Assembly (NCBI GenBank): GCA_026874595.1
Contig: CM049314.1
Span: 10,904,729-10,968,728 of the forward strand
Reading direction: 5' to 3'
Origin: Sipunculus nudus
Lineage: Eukaryota; Annelida; Sipuncula; Golfingiida; Sipunculidae
DNA length: 64,000 nucleotides
Shown: piece by piece, positions 25,757 through 36,966 of the stretch
Position numbering within the stretch: the first letter of the stretch is position 1
Layout of the letters: every line of letters begins with the position of its first letter
The notes under the pieces: generated by a model
Told to the model about the DNA's origin: nothing
The model's database searches: none
What the model saw: the letters and a program-made list of their open reading frames with translations, nothing else
Position numbers and translations under genes: made by a program

Positions 25757-27890
25757 CTCTTGCAAACTGCATAACACTAGCTTGATGTAAACAATATGTT
25801 ACATGGTGCTTGAAAACTTGATTAAAATCTACAGTTTTTGATCTACTGGTTTCAAATTTTTGGTGTTAACAGTTGAAATGCTAACAAAAAACATGCTGTG
25901 AAAATTAAATCCACAGTACTTACAGGAAAAAAACGTGCCATGGTCAAAGTTGGGCAAAATTTAAGGTACCATTTTTTATTTTTATTAATATTTTAAAAAA
26001 TTTAAAAGATTTTCATCTAATTTTGGGTATACAATTTAATTTTGATTAATTAAAGTTATATTACTGGAAAAAAGGTCAATAGCATTAACATTTTTTGTGT
26101 TAAGTGATCAAATATCTTTTCTGATTTTTTACAAAATGCATTATGTTTGGGCCCATAACTTTTTTAAATTAAATAATACAGACATAATTTCTGGCATGTA
26201 CATAGGAACTATATAGAGGAATATTTATGGTAAATATGAGGTAAAACAGATGATTGGTTTTGATATTAGGCAGTCCTGAAGTGTGAAAATAGGTTTTTAA
26301 TAAAAAATTGAGGTTTTTCCTTAATTTCTCAAAGGAACGAAGTTGCAAACACCCAGTTTTCGGCTTGGTAGGAGATCTTGGGGACATCTAACATTATGCC
26401 GAATTTTGGATTCCTAGGTCTTACGGTTTCAAAACGTGCCACATCTACGGACGGGACGGACGGACGGACAGACGGAGCCTGGACGACGGGACAATGGACC
26501 ACGACTATAGCTCAGATGACTTATAGTCAGCTGAGCTAAAAATTTGTGCCGTTGCCAAAGTTGAGTAAGATTTAAGCTACTGATTTTATATTTATGCTGT
26601 TAACTTAAAAAAATTGCAAATTTCAGATCTAATTTTCAGTATACAATGGAATCTTGATTAAATGAAGTTATATCCCTGAAAAAAAGTCTCAGCCTTTCTT
26701 ATGTTAAGTGAGTAAATATATATCCTGATTTTTTACAAGGTGCATTATGTTTGGGTCTATAAGTTCTACAAATTATGCAATACTGAACTAAATTTTGGTA
26801 TGTACATAGGAAATGTATGGAAGAATATGAATATTTCCTAATACATCTAACATTATGCGATTTTTTGGATTCACAGGTAAACAAAAGTAGGGTCATGATG
26901 CTAGAAAATACAAATACATTAAAGCTTCTAAAAAACTTCAATAGCTAGACTATTTTTTAAGCTTATACTTTCAAATTTCCAAATTCATCAGATTAAATCC
27001 ACATGTAAACTGGCTGTGAAAATTAAATCAAATGTACTTATGAGATAAAAACGTGCCATGGTCAAATTTAGGCAAAATTTAAGGTACCAATTTTTTTATT
27101 TTTGCTAATATTTTAAAAAATTTAACAGATTTTGATATAATTTTGGGTATACAATTTAATTTTGATTAATTAAAGATATATAACTGGGAAAAAAGTCCTT
27201 AGCTTAAACATGTTTTGTGTTAAGTGATCAAATATCTTTCCTGATTTTTTACAAAATGCATTATGTTTGAGCCCATAACTTTTTTAAATTATATAAAATA
27301 CAGACCTCATTTCTGGAATGTTCATAGGATCTATATAAAGGAAGATTTATGGTAAATATGAGGAAAAACAGATGAGTGGTTTTAATATTAGGCAGTCCTG
27401 AAGTGTGAAAATAGGTTTTAAAAAAAAAATTGAGGTTTTTCCTTAATTTCTTGAATTAACAAAGTCGCAAAGACCCAGTTTTCGGCTTGGTAGGAGATCT
27501 TGGGGACATCTAACATGATGCCAAAATTTGGATTCCTAGGTCTTACGGTTTCAAAACGTGCCACATCTACCGACAGACGGACGGACAACAGACAATGCAC
27601 CACGACTATAGCTCAGATGACTTATAGTTAGAGCTCTTGCAAACTGCATAACACTAGCTTGATGTAAACAATATGTTACATGGTACCTGAAAACTTGAAT
27701 AAAAACTACAGTTTTTGATCAACTGGTTTCAAATTTTTGGTGTTAACAGATAAAATGCTAACAAAAACATGCTGTGAAATTAAATCAACAGTACTTACAG
27801 AAAAAAAAACGTGCCATGGTCAAAGGTCGACAAAATTTAAGGTACCAATTTTTTATTTTTGTTAATATTTAAAAAAATTTAAAAGATTTT
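25757..27890 (+). repeat. ~1.88-kb tandem duplication of family 1 3' modules
   Basis: A segment beginning GAGCTCTTGCAAACTGCATA at about 25756 recurs at about 27632; the second copy stays similar until about 27890. The first copy contains a complete 3' module ending in the family hairpin and CTAAAAA at 26542, preceded by a GACGGACGGACAGACGGA tract at about 26455-26475. A partial module (26543-26880) and another module (about 26936-27628) follow, the last cut within the hairpin (...CTTATAGTT). Strong similarity between modules shows repeated local duplication or nested insertion. Confidence 0.65.
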
Positions 27891-28379
27891 AATTTATAAT
27901 TTATTCATATTTTAAATACTATGTCTAGTAGCTAAGTATATTCAAACTGTTCTAGCTATAGTCCTTGGTGGATATATTTTATTCTCTCTCCTCTATCTTG
28001 CTATGTGTCAGTCTAGCAAAAGGGAAATAATAATTGTTAACTGTCATGTGGTAGACTTTGATAGTTCAATTATGAGAGGTAGACATTTCTCCTCAAGTTG
28101 CTTGGAAGCACTTGCCATCGTTCTTAAACGATTTCACATTCAGGTGTGTTGTCCTGTCATATTTTCCTAAATATTTCTCAGACACTGTGGCAGGCAGGAT
28201 GACTTCTCTCATATTTAAACAAAAGGGAGACTTAATGACAAATCTTCAAATGGGTTCACAAAAACATGCCTCCAAAAACAAGCTTTTGGAAACAGTAGAT
28301 GTGTTTATGGACAAATATCAGGATACAAGGCTGATAAATTGGATCACAATCTCTGGATTCAAGATTAAGTCAAACAGCA

Positions 28380-28720
28380 GCTCGACCTGATGTCAGAAAC
28401 TGACGCGATAATTTCCATGTTAGTCCTTTTCTTTTTCTTCCCATGCAGGAGACCTGAGAGAACCACACTTAACCCTGCAGGGTTTGATGTCTTGTTGGGA
28501 CTTTTTGTTAAAAGGGAGAACAGGAAACGGCAAGTGTCTCTTGGTTTTACTGACACAGAGGAAACTTGACTTTGGTTTTCGGAGCACTCATGGAAATGTA
28601 CAGGCTACTTCAGGGTAACGACCATGGCTGATGGGCCCGAAGCAGGAAAAGGCGTCTGGCAGCAAAGGTCAAAAGGGAATTACTTACCTTGCCACTAGGG
28701 GGTGACACTGTATATAAAAG
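28380..28720 (+). promoter_or_regulatory. island with 14-bp palindrome, CTCF-like motif and TATA motif
   Basis: Non-repetitive island containing a perfect palindrome AACCCTGCAGGGTT (28471-28484), a CTCF-like TTGCCACTAGGGGGTGACAC (28689-28708) and, directly after, TATATAAAAG (28711-28720). The last is a good TATA box in plus orientation, but no convincing coding frame follows (a 77-codon frame at 28747 has no recognisable features). It may be a promoter of an unrecognised transcript, or coincidence. Confidence 0.22.
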
Positions 28721-29737
28721 CTACGACTGGCTATCAGGAGTTCTAAATGTTCATATTAATTACTGGTCCAAGTTCAAAGTGTTGTTATCAATCCAAAATA
28801 TTAATTTTCAATAAAATACTGATTATCGATAAAATATTGATATCATGTGAAAATACAATCTATATGCTTTATTTAAATGACTGTGTAAATTTGATACAGG
28901 GTGTAGACTTATACTATTTCAGCAGTCAAGTGCAAGTTAGGTACGTTGTATCAAATGATGAAGCAAGCAACGAGGCATGATGCCCCTGCTTCCGTAAACA
29001 GCTTTAACCTTGATAATGATATATTTTTGTAAGCATTTAGAGAAGTGGACACTGGGTTAGCTGTCACGCTGAATGGTGAGTGAAATGCATTGTGGGATAA
29101 TTTTCATTTTAAGTTAAGATTTTAGAGGACTGATCATGATTTGCCAACAGTGAACTTGCCAATCTGGTTGTTACATGTCTGTTTATGGCTGTTGACCTTG
29201 ACAGAGAACCTGGTTCAAATGCCATAATAGGCATAAATTTTTTTCTCTGCAGATCTATTTATTTTCAATGCCCAAACTGGAGAATAACATATCAGGCACC
29301 AAAATGTTCAATAGTCCCTCCTTTGTAAAACTCAGGTGAGACAGCTAAACTTGTGCTCTTTTTAATGGTACACTAATGATTTAATGCTATAAAGATTAAA
29401 AATAAGCCTTTAAAATTGTTTTGTCTGTGGTTCCACTTTAAAAAGACTTTACCTCTCATTTGTCATCAGTCACTGATAAAGTTACTGATAAATGTAATGC
29501 TCGATCTGTAACTGCTGTTTGAAAAATTATGCCAGCCATCATAGTAACTGTTGGGTAACTTCGATGACATTTGTGAGTTGTTGCTTAGACCAACACAGAT
29601 GGAAAGCAGCCATAAACAGCGGCTGACATTTTGTTTGCGAGGATTCAAAATTTGTGATATTTAAACTATTGCAAAAATAAAACCTTCATGAATTAGAAGC
29701 CCCAACCACACAGGTAAAGAATCATGACCTTATAATA

Positions 29738-30565
29738 CAGTGAAACCCCGGGCTGCGGAATCCCCTCCGGAGCGGACACCCCGCCTAACGGACAGTTTTT
29801 GGGCCAACCAAGCGTTTTTTTTTTCTCTTTTAAGAACCCCTCTTGGGCGGACACCCCACTTTTCAGGACATCTGACACTTTTTGTCCGCCCAATGGCTTA
29901 AATCACCTTGGCTAATGGACACCTAAGCGGCCGCTACGATCGATGTCTGCATAAATACTTTGAAATTGCAAGTATGGTTTGTTTCCGGTACGCCTTATAT
30001 CACTAAATGTTCTTATTATTTAGGCATATATCGCCAAGAATATAAGACCTGGGCAATTTTTAATCAATTAACCTTATTTTTCAGTTGGATCATTTAAAGA
30101 AATTTATCCTTTTATCCATAGTAGTGCCCACATAATTTTAACCTGATGTCAGAAAATAATTTATTCAATAAGCCATTCTTTTAATATCACGGAAAAAGTG
30201 AGTAATTAAGAAATTTACGGACCTAGTGCAGAAATATGTTGATATACCTACGAGTAAGTCGAGTCGATGTCGGTCAATGTTAGAATATTATTTTCTTACA
30301 AGTAATGACGATAAATTTCCAAGTTAATAATAGAAGCCTCGTTTGAGGATATAAATAAAATACAACAACCAGTTGCAATAAATTGTATTCACATATAACA
30401 TATATGTAAGATCAAATATTAGATAAAAATAACAGATTTTATGGTTGTTTAGGTCCCATACTTGGTCTCAACCGGCCGGAACTCCTGGGCCAGACCCCCT
30501 CTTGGGCAGACACCCCGCTATAACAGACAAATCCGTGACTGTCCGCCCCAGAGGGGGTTTCACTG
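29738..30565. mobile_element. MITE with CAGTGAAACCCC termini and TA target duplication
   Basis: 828-bp element flanked by TA (29736-29737 and 30566-30567). The termini are perfect 12-bp inverted repeats CAGTGAAACCCC, followed by GC-rich subterminal repeats of the theme GGGCGGACACCCC (about 29772, 29846 and 30506). The interior (about 29900-30470) is AT-rich and has no transposase. TA duplication and CAGTGAAAC-type ends are characteristic of pogo/Tc1-mariner-related MITEs widespread in invertebrates. Short frames over the left end are only the subterminal repeats. Confidence 0.88.
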
Positions 30566-30574
30566 TACATGACA

Positions 30575-31607
30575 ACTAGAATATCAGCAGAAGCTGACAA
30601 AAGCCCTCAGCCAAAACAACAGTGTTTAAAGGTGGTAACAGTAACAAGTACTAAATATCTGTTCTCACATGGATGTATATCTGTACATGTCTCAGTTATA
30701 AATTTAAAATGGAGAGGTATGTACCATGATTCATAACAATCCACCAAATGCTTCCTGAAAAATAAGCTTCTAAGTTTTATTCTATTATAAGTTCTGTGAC
30801 CTTGAAAAGTAGGTCAAGGTCACCCATCTTCGAACTTGACCGAGATTTTGTAGATATTCGTCTTCACCAAAGAAATAAAATTCCTCTTGTGAATCCTTTT
30901 AGAGATATCCCACTCACAAGGCCAAAGTTGAAAAATCCAAGAAAAATTCATTACAAATCAGAAATTGCAGGTGGCGCCCCCAAACTTGTGCAGCAGTTAC
31001 AGACCATCAGTCCCTATGACCATAATAAGAATTGTGAAAATCCACCCAATGGTTTCTGAGAAATAAGCTTCTAAATGTTTTTTTCTATAATCAGCTCTAA
31101 AACGTAGAAAAAAATAGGTCAAGGTCACCCATCTTCGAACTTGACCGAGATTTTGTCAATATACATCTTCACCAAAAAAATAAAATTCCTACGGTGAATC
31201 CTTTTAGAGATATCCCGCTCACAAGCCCAAAGTTGAAAAATCCAATAAAAATTCATTAAAAATCAGAAATTTTAGGTGGCGCCACCAAACTTGTGAAGCA
31301 GGTACAGACTATCAGTCCTAATAATCATAGTAAGTTTTGTGAAAATCCACCAAATGGTTCCTGAGTAATAAGCATCTAAGTGTTTTTCTATAATCAGCTC
31401 TGAAATGTAGAAAATTAGGTCAAGGTCACCCATCTTCCAACTTGACCGAGATTTTGTCGATATACATCTTTACAGAGGAAATAAAATTCTGACGGTGAAT
31501 CCTTTTCAAGATATCCCACTCACAAGGTAAAAGTTAACGGACGCCGGACGGACGGACAGCTTGGGTGACGACAATAGCCCATCAGCCTAAGGGCTGAGGG
31601 CTAAAAA
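30575..31607 (+). mobile_element. Helentron/HINE-like element, family 3
   Basis: 1033-bp element, antisense to IFT80. It begins ACTAGA (30575), has a small 5' hairpin TCAGC-AGAA-GCTGA and the subterminal motif AGCCCTCAGCC (30602-30612). The body has about 2.6 tandem units of ~303 bp, with AGGTCAAGGTCACCCATCTT at 30811, 31116 and 31417. It continues with a GACGGACGGACAG tract (about 31546-31558), then a hairpin at 31576-31602 (AGCCCATCAGCC-TAAG-GGCTGAGGGCT; one bulged base) and CTAAAAA ending at 31607. The reverse complement of the 3' right arm equals the 5' subterminal motif exactly. It has no coding capacity. Confidence 0.75.
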
Positions 31608-31979
31608 CTGATTGCATTTGCAGACAGCAAATTGAAAAAATATTTTCCCAATCAGAAATCATTAATTACTTGGTTGTTTCTGTCTATTCCATATATATGT
31701 CAAATAAAGTCGGCCAGATGAGTTTTTTGACCAGTTAATTTTGATGACAGGTAATAAATTGAAACCTGTGGATACGCAAATATCACAACAGGTGTAAAAA
31801 AAATACTGAAACCTGTCATAAAATGGCTGTCTTGTCTTAGGTCCTGCTTGGGAATTGGCAGGTTAATCCCATCAGCATGACAGCCAGATAAAAAGCAAGT
31901 GTTTTTTTTTGTCTCACATCTGATTAGAAATCAGCAATCATCTTGTTAAAGCAGGCTTCATAACAGCCAAAAACATCAG

Positions 31980-32560
31980 GGTTGTAAAGATTAAAGTCAG
32001 CTCGGCAACTGGTGGTTCCCGTCACTCCACCCTGATGGATGTTGTTCGCTACTTAATCGTAAATGGCCAGGAAAGCCCTGGATATTCTGCCGTACCGGAA
32101 TCACCCAGAGTACTGCATACTGCTCATGTGACTAAAGAGCCACGCCTGTCTGAACGACCTGTCTTCTCTAGAGATGGAGATGGAATGCATCGTGGGTAAT
32201 TTACAAAGCATGGTGGGTAATTTACACTCCGTCTGCCGATCTTGACAGTGACATTTCTCCCAAGTCACACTTTTGCTGCGCTGCCTTCCATTTTTACCAA
32301 TAATTGGAAATTCTGAATTTAGTCTGGTTTAAGTATGACTTGTTTTCTGAGCACCGCTTTAGCCAGTGTAAACCACTGATATGAGGTCCCTATGCAGTTT
32401 TATCCTTGAGAGCTCCTAAGTTAAAAGCATGGCACCAATAACTCTAATGGAGACATAGCACGCTGGTAAATTTACGTTCCCCGTCTGAGAGATTTGACAG
32501 GTTGTGCCATTACAATGTCACAGCACAGTTCAGCGCTGACAAATCAGCTCCCTAAACAAA
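31980..32560. promoter_or_regulatory. candidate intronic island with 21-bp duplication
   Basis: Unique CpG-containing sequence. It includes two head-to-tail copies of a GCAT(C/G)GTGGGTAATTTACA motif at about 32187-32206 and 32208-32226. A regulatory role is inferred from composition and the repeated motif; no protein frame is present. Confidence 0.22.
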
Positions 32561-32708
32561 TCTACAGGAAACCAGTCTATACCACTGAGGGGAAACCCAT
32601 TTAACTTTAACAATAAAAATACAGGGCACAATATGCTTTTTCTAACATCACCCTGTGATCTTTTATCTTTTTTTTACTTGAGGTAACCACCTCCATTTTT
32701 TTTAAATG

Positions 32709-32768
32709 TAAGTATATGTAAACTAAGTATATGTAAACTAAGTATATGTAAACTAAGTATATGTAATC
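32709..32768. repeat. 15-bp tandem repeat, four units
   Basis: Four nearly perfect copies of TAAGTATATGTAAAC. Confidence 0.95.
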
Positions 32769-34037
32769 TGCAGGATTCCATTCCAGTTTCAGACCAGATG
32801 ACAGGGCAGTATCTCATGCTTTTTTCTCATTTTTATATCCTGCTGTGTACCAGGCAGGGTGACTATACTACACCTGCAGGCCCTGGGTATGTTATCACCC
32901 CCACTGGGGAAAATGTGCACTCGTTTGTGAGTAAAACATGGCTGTTGAGCACAGCCTTCCCTTTTAACCTGTAGACCATGAAAAATCTTATTATTTCAGC
33001 TGAGATTCAAACTCAAATAGCTTATACCTTCCTAATTTCCTGTATGGTTAAATCCCTGCATATTTTGTTTAAAGTACCCACTATGCACAGATTCCATCCC
33101 CTACAGAAAGAATTCAACTTTTTCCCAAAATGTCTTTCATTTCACTTGTGTATAAATGTTTCCTAGGAAGGTCAAAGGTTAATGGAAACAAAAAATGCTT
33201 TGGAAGAGAAAAAAGAGTGATTTGCTTCATTAAAAACAGAGTGTAGATTTGCAGTCAACTAAACTATTTAGCAACACAGACTGAATAAAGGATATAAGCT
33301 GCATATACCACATATGTTTACCTATATATTCACTTATAAGAGATAAGAGAAAAAGAGTACTGCTATAAAAAAAAGTGACAGATACATGGTCTATATGCTC
33401 TTATGCAGATAAGGACATTCAAACATGCTGAAACAGATACTAGAAACTAGCACAGAAATGCTGTCTCATTCTTGATTTTACTGGACTGCATTACAACAAA
33501 GAATTACCAAAGCTCACTGAAAGAGAGGGGAGAAAGAGTGCTGATATAGAAAAGTAAACCAAACAAAGTTGTATGTATTGGCATAACTTTTCAGAATCTT
33601 TGAGAAACAAATGACTCTTTTACAAAGAGTGAAATGGTAGGTCTGGTTTCCTATACAATTCCTAAATTTGATTATATTCACAATTTTAATAATTCTTTCC
33701 TGATTCTAATTATTCAAAATATCAAGACTTATAATTAAGTATCAGATCTACCTGCAGCTCTGGTTCCTTCAGTTTTATATCATGTTAAGGATAACATCAA
33801 CAAAAACATATATCAAAACACCCCTTTAGCAGGAGTATCAATAGTGAAATTAAATTCCTGGTCATGGCGAGCCATGATGCTGTTGGTATTGTGATGATAT
33901 GTCTGATGGTAGAGATTGACAGGTTCACCAGAAAAACACATGTTATAAACTGAAAGGTCAGAATCCCGTCTGAGATCAGCCTACTTCACTATGAATAACA
34001 TATTCTACATAAACTGTGAAGGTTCATAAAAGAAAGA

Positions 34038-36966
34038 AACAAGGGACTCATGGGTCACATCGCTCAGCTGAATTTTGGAAAATATTATTAACTACAAAAT
34101 ATTTTTATTTCTTTTGGTTTTTCATGTATAAAATCATTTGAAAAGCTATGAAAAATGGCCCTGCCAAAATGAAACTCTGTAAATTATAGAATAATGGACA
34201 TGAGCTAAACCATTTAGTGATGCACCAATGGAAAAAAAGGGACTACGGTAAGTATTATATAAAAGTAACATTTCAAAAACAAATTATGTGTGAAGGTAAT
34301 TAAGTTTTCAAAAGTTAAATATTTGGCCATATGAGTTAAAGATTAATCCCACAAAGATTGACTAATATTCCTAATCTTAATACTAAGTTAACAGGGTTAT
34401 TAACACCTAGGCCCCGCCAACTTTAAGAGATATGAATGAAATGCTACAAAGTATTTATATCTTCTTAAATCTTGTCAGTTAGCACTTACATTAGATCCTA
34501 ATATTTTATCACATTTGAATATTAGGATTAAATTCCTGAACATTTTTTTCTTTAAAACTAGATGTGTCGGAACGACACGAATGCCCCCCACCTGGGGCAA
34601 ATTAGAAACATTTGTTAAATTTTGAAAAAAATTTTTAAGTTCAGGAGGTGTTGTATGGTCAAAAGTAGGTCAACAAAGGCAAAATGCAAACTCGATTTGT
34701 AACGGGTCATTATCAAGCAACGCACCAAAAATCAGGCCAGTATCTGCAGGCAGATAGTCTGTACATATGCATTTGTTATTTCTATTTTTCATGAAACTTT
34801 CTTTGTTCAGGAGCAGTCAAATGGTCAAAAGTAGGTCAACTGGGACAAAACAACTCAACCTGTAACTGGTCATTATCTGCCTACACCAAAAATCAGGCCC
34901 GTATCTGCAGGCATTGCAAAAAAAAGTCAGTACATGTGCACTTCTTAAGAAATTTTCTATGTTAGAGCACCGTCAAATGGTCAAAACAAGGTCAACTGGG
35001 ACAAAACGTAAACTCGATCTGTAACTGGTCATTATCTGCCCACACACCAAAAATCAGGCCAATATCTGCAGGCATTGCGAAAAAAAGTCCGTACATGTGT
35101 ATTTGTCATGAAATTTCATATTTTTCACGAAATTTTCTATGTTCAGGAGCTGTAAAACGGTAAAAAGTAGGTCAACTGGGATGAAACGCAAACTCCATCT
35201 GTTACTGGTCTATATCTGCCTACACACCAAAAATCAGGCCAATATCTGCAGGCATTGCGAAAAAAAGTTCGTACATGTGTATTTGTCATGAAAATTTCTA
35301 TTTTTCATGAAATTTTCTAAGTTGAGGAGGAGTAAAACGTTCAAAAGTAGGTCAACCGGGACAAAACGCGAACTCGATCTGTAACTGGTCATTATCTGCC
35401 CACACACCAAAAATCAGGCCAATATCTGCAGGCACTAAGAAAAAAGTCCGTACTTGATTGTGTATTTGTCATGAAAATTTCTATTTTTCATGAAATTTTC
35501 TCAGTTTAGGAGCCGTTAAACGGTCAGAAATAGGTCAACTGGGACGAAACGCAAACTCGATCTGGAACTGGTCATTATCTGCACACACACCAAAAATCAG
35601 GCCAATATCTGCAGGCATTGCGAAAAAAAGTCTGTATTTGTTATGAAAATTTCTTTAATGAAATTTTCTAGGTTTAGGAGCCGTAAAACGGTCAAAAGTA
35701 GGTCAACCAAGACAAAACGCGAACTCGATCTGTAACTGGTCATTATCTGCCCACACACAAAAAATCAGGCCAATATCTGCAGGCATTGCGAAAAAAAGTC
35801 CGTACAACTGTTTGATTTCGGAATGACGGAAGGACGGAATGACAGACATAAAACTATATGCCCCGGCCAATTTGTGGCGCGGCCATAAAAAGCAAAATTG
35901 TCCAAGTGTCATAAAAAAGAATTTATTTAACATTAAAATTATATGATTCATCTTTTTTATTAGTCCTGTGTATTGAAGGGGTGGGTGGGGGAGGGGTCTC
36001 TGTTGTTACTACTCGTTACGTAAAAAATGTTAATTATAAGATTCATCTAGTTCATAGTACAGGTGTCAACAGAAGGGGGGGGGGGAGAGAAAAAGGCTCC
36101 ATGTGGTATTAACTGCAGACAGCCTGATCAAGCTCAACCCAGTGAAGAGAGGGCTTGCATTAGTGATTGGATTACATAACATAATGCCAACAGCCTGGGG
36201 AGCATAGAGAGCTCCACTGAATGACCTACAGTGACCAAAGTGGACTGCTTGACAATGTAAGGGAATACAACAAGAGCCTCAAAAAAAAATCAATAACTAG
36301 CCTAATTTTGCAGCTTTAATTTTCAAATTTCAGATTAAATCCTTGTGTGTACATGCTGTGATAATTAAATCCAGTACTTACAGGAAAAAAACGCGCCATG
36401 GTCAAAGTTGGGCAAAATTTAAGGTACCAATTTTTTATTTTTGCTAATATTTTAAAATGTTTAAAAATTTTGATCTAATTTTAGGTATACAATTTAATTT
36501 TGATTAATTAAAGTTATAATACTGGAAAACAGGCCTTAGCTTTAACATATTTTGTGTTAAGTGATCAAATATCTTTCCTGATTTTTTACAAAATGCATTA
36601 TGTTTGAGCCCATAACTTTTTTAAATTATATAATACAGACATAATTTCTGGCATGTACATAGTAACTATATAGAGGAATATTTATGGTAAATACGATGAA
36701 AAACAAATGAGTGGTTTTGATATTAGGCAGTCCTGAAGTGTGAAAATAGGTTTTTAATAAAAAATGAGGTTTTTCCTTAATTTCTCAAAGGAACGAAGTC
36801 GCAAAGACCCAGTTTTCGGCTTGGTAGGACATCTAACATTATGCTGAATTTTAGATTCATAGGTTTTACGGTTTCAAAACGTGCCACATCTACGGACAGA
36901 CGGACGGACGACGGACAATGGACCACGACTATAGCTCAGATGACTTATAGTCAGCTGAGCTAAAAA
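34038..36966 (+). mobile_element. family 1 element, subtype C, interrupted by a family 2 element
   Basis: Starts AACAAGGGACTCATGGGTCA, then GCTCAGCTGAATTTTGG, and ends with a complete family 1 3' module (about 36280-36966): ACGGACGGACG tract near 36898-36912, hairpin GCTCAGATGACT..AGTCAGCTGAGC, TAAAAA. Its left ~520 bp and its 35892-36380 part align with 22839-23927. The stretch 34557-35891 is absent from the relative and is a separate nested element. Without it the host copy is about 1.6 kb. Confidence 0.75.
34557..35891 (+). mobile_element. Helentron/HINE-like element, family 2, nested
   Basis: About 1335 bp. It begins ACTAGATGTGTCGGAACGAC with a perfect 5' hairpin GTGTCG-GAA-CGACAC, then AATGCCCCCC. 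The body is seven tandem units of 156-183 bp: AGGTCAAC lies at about 34667, 34833, 34989, 35169, 35349, 35532 and 35700. After GACGGAAGGACGGAATGACA (35825-35844) comes an imperfect hairpin, TATGCCCCGGCCA..TGGCGCGGCCATA, and AAAA. It is inserted in an A-rich run of the host element (34038-36966). Comparison with the uninterrupted relative at 23391-23435 shows no clear target-site duplication. Confidence 0.8.

Noticed and set aside
28747-28980. 77-codon frame downstream of a TATA motif
   Set aside because: Composition is that of AT-rich intron and no protein motif is seen; I kept only the motif cluster as a finding.
29693-29893. 66-codon minus-strand frame
   Set aside because: It reads the GC-rich subterminal repeats of the MITE; the internal similarity (GVSA.EG) reflects the repeated DNA.
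30796-31059. 87-codon frame in the family 3 element
   Set aside because: It is one phase of the ~303-bp tandem unit; the next unit carries frame changes and stops.
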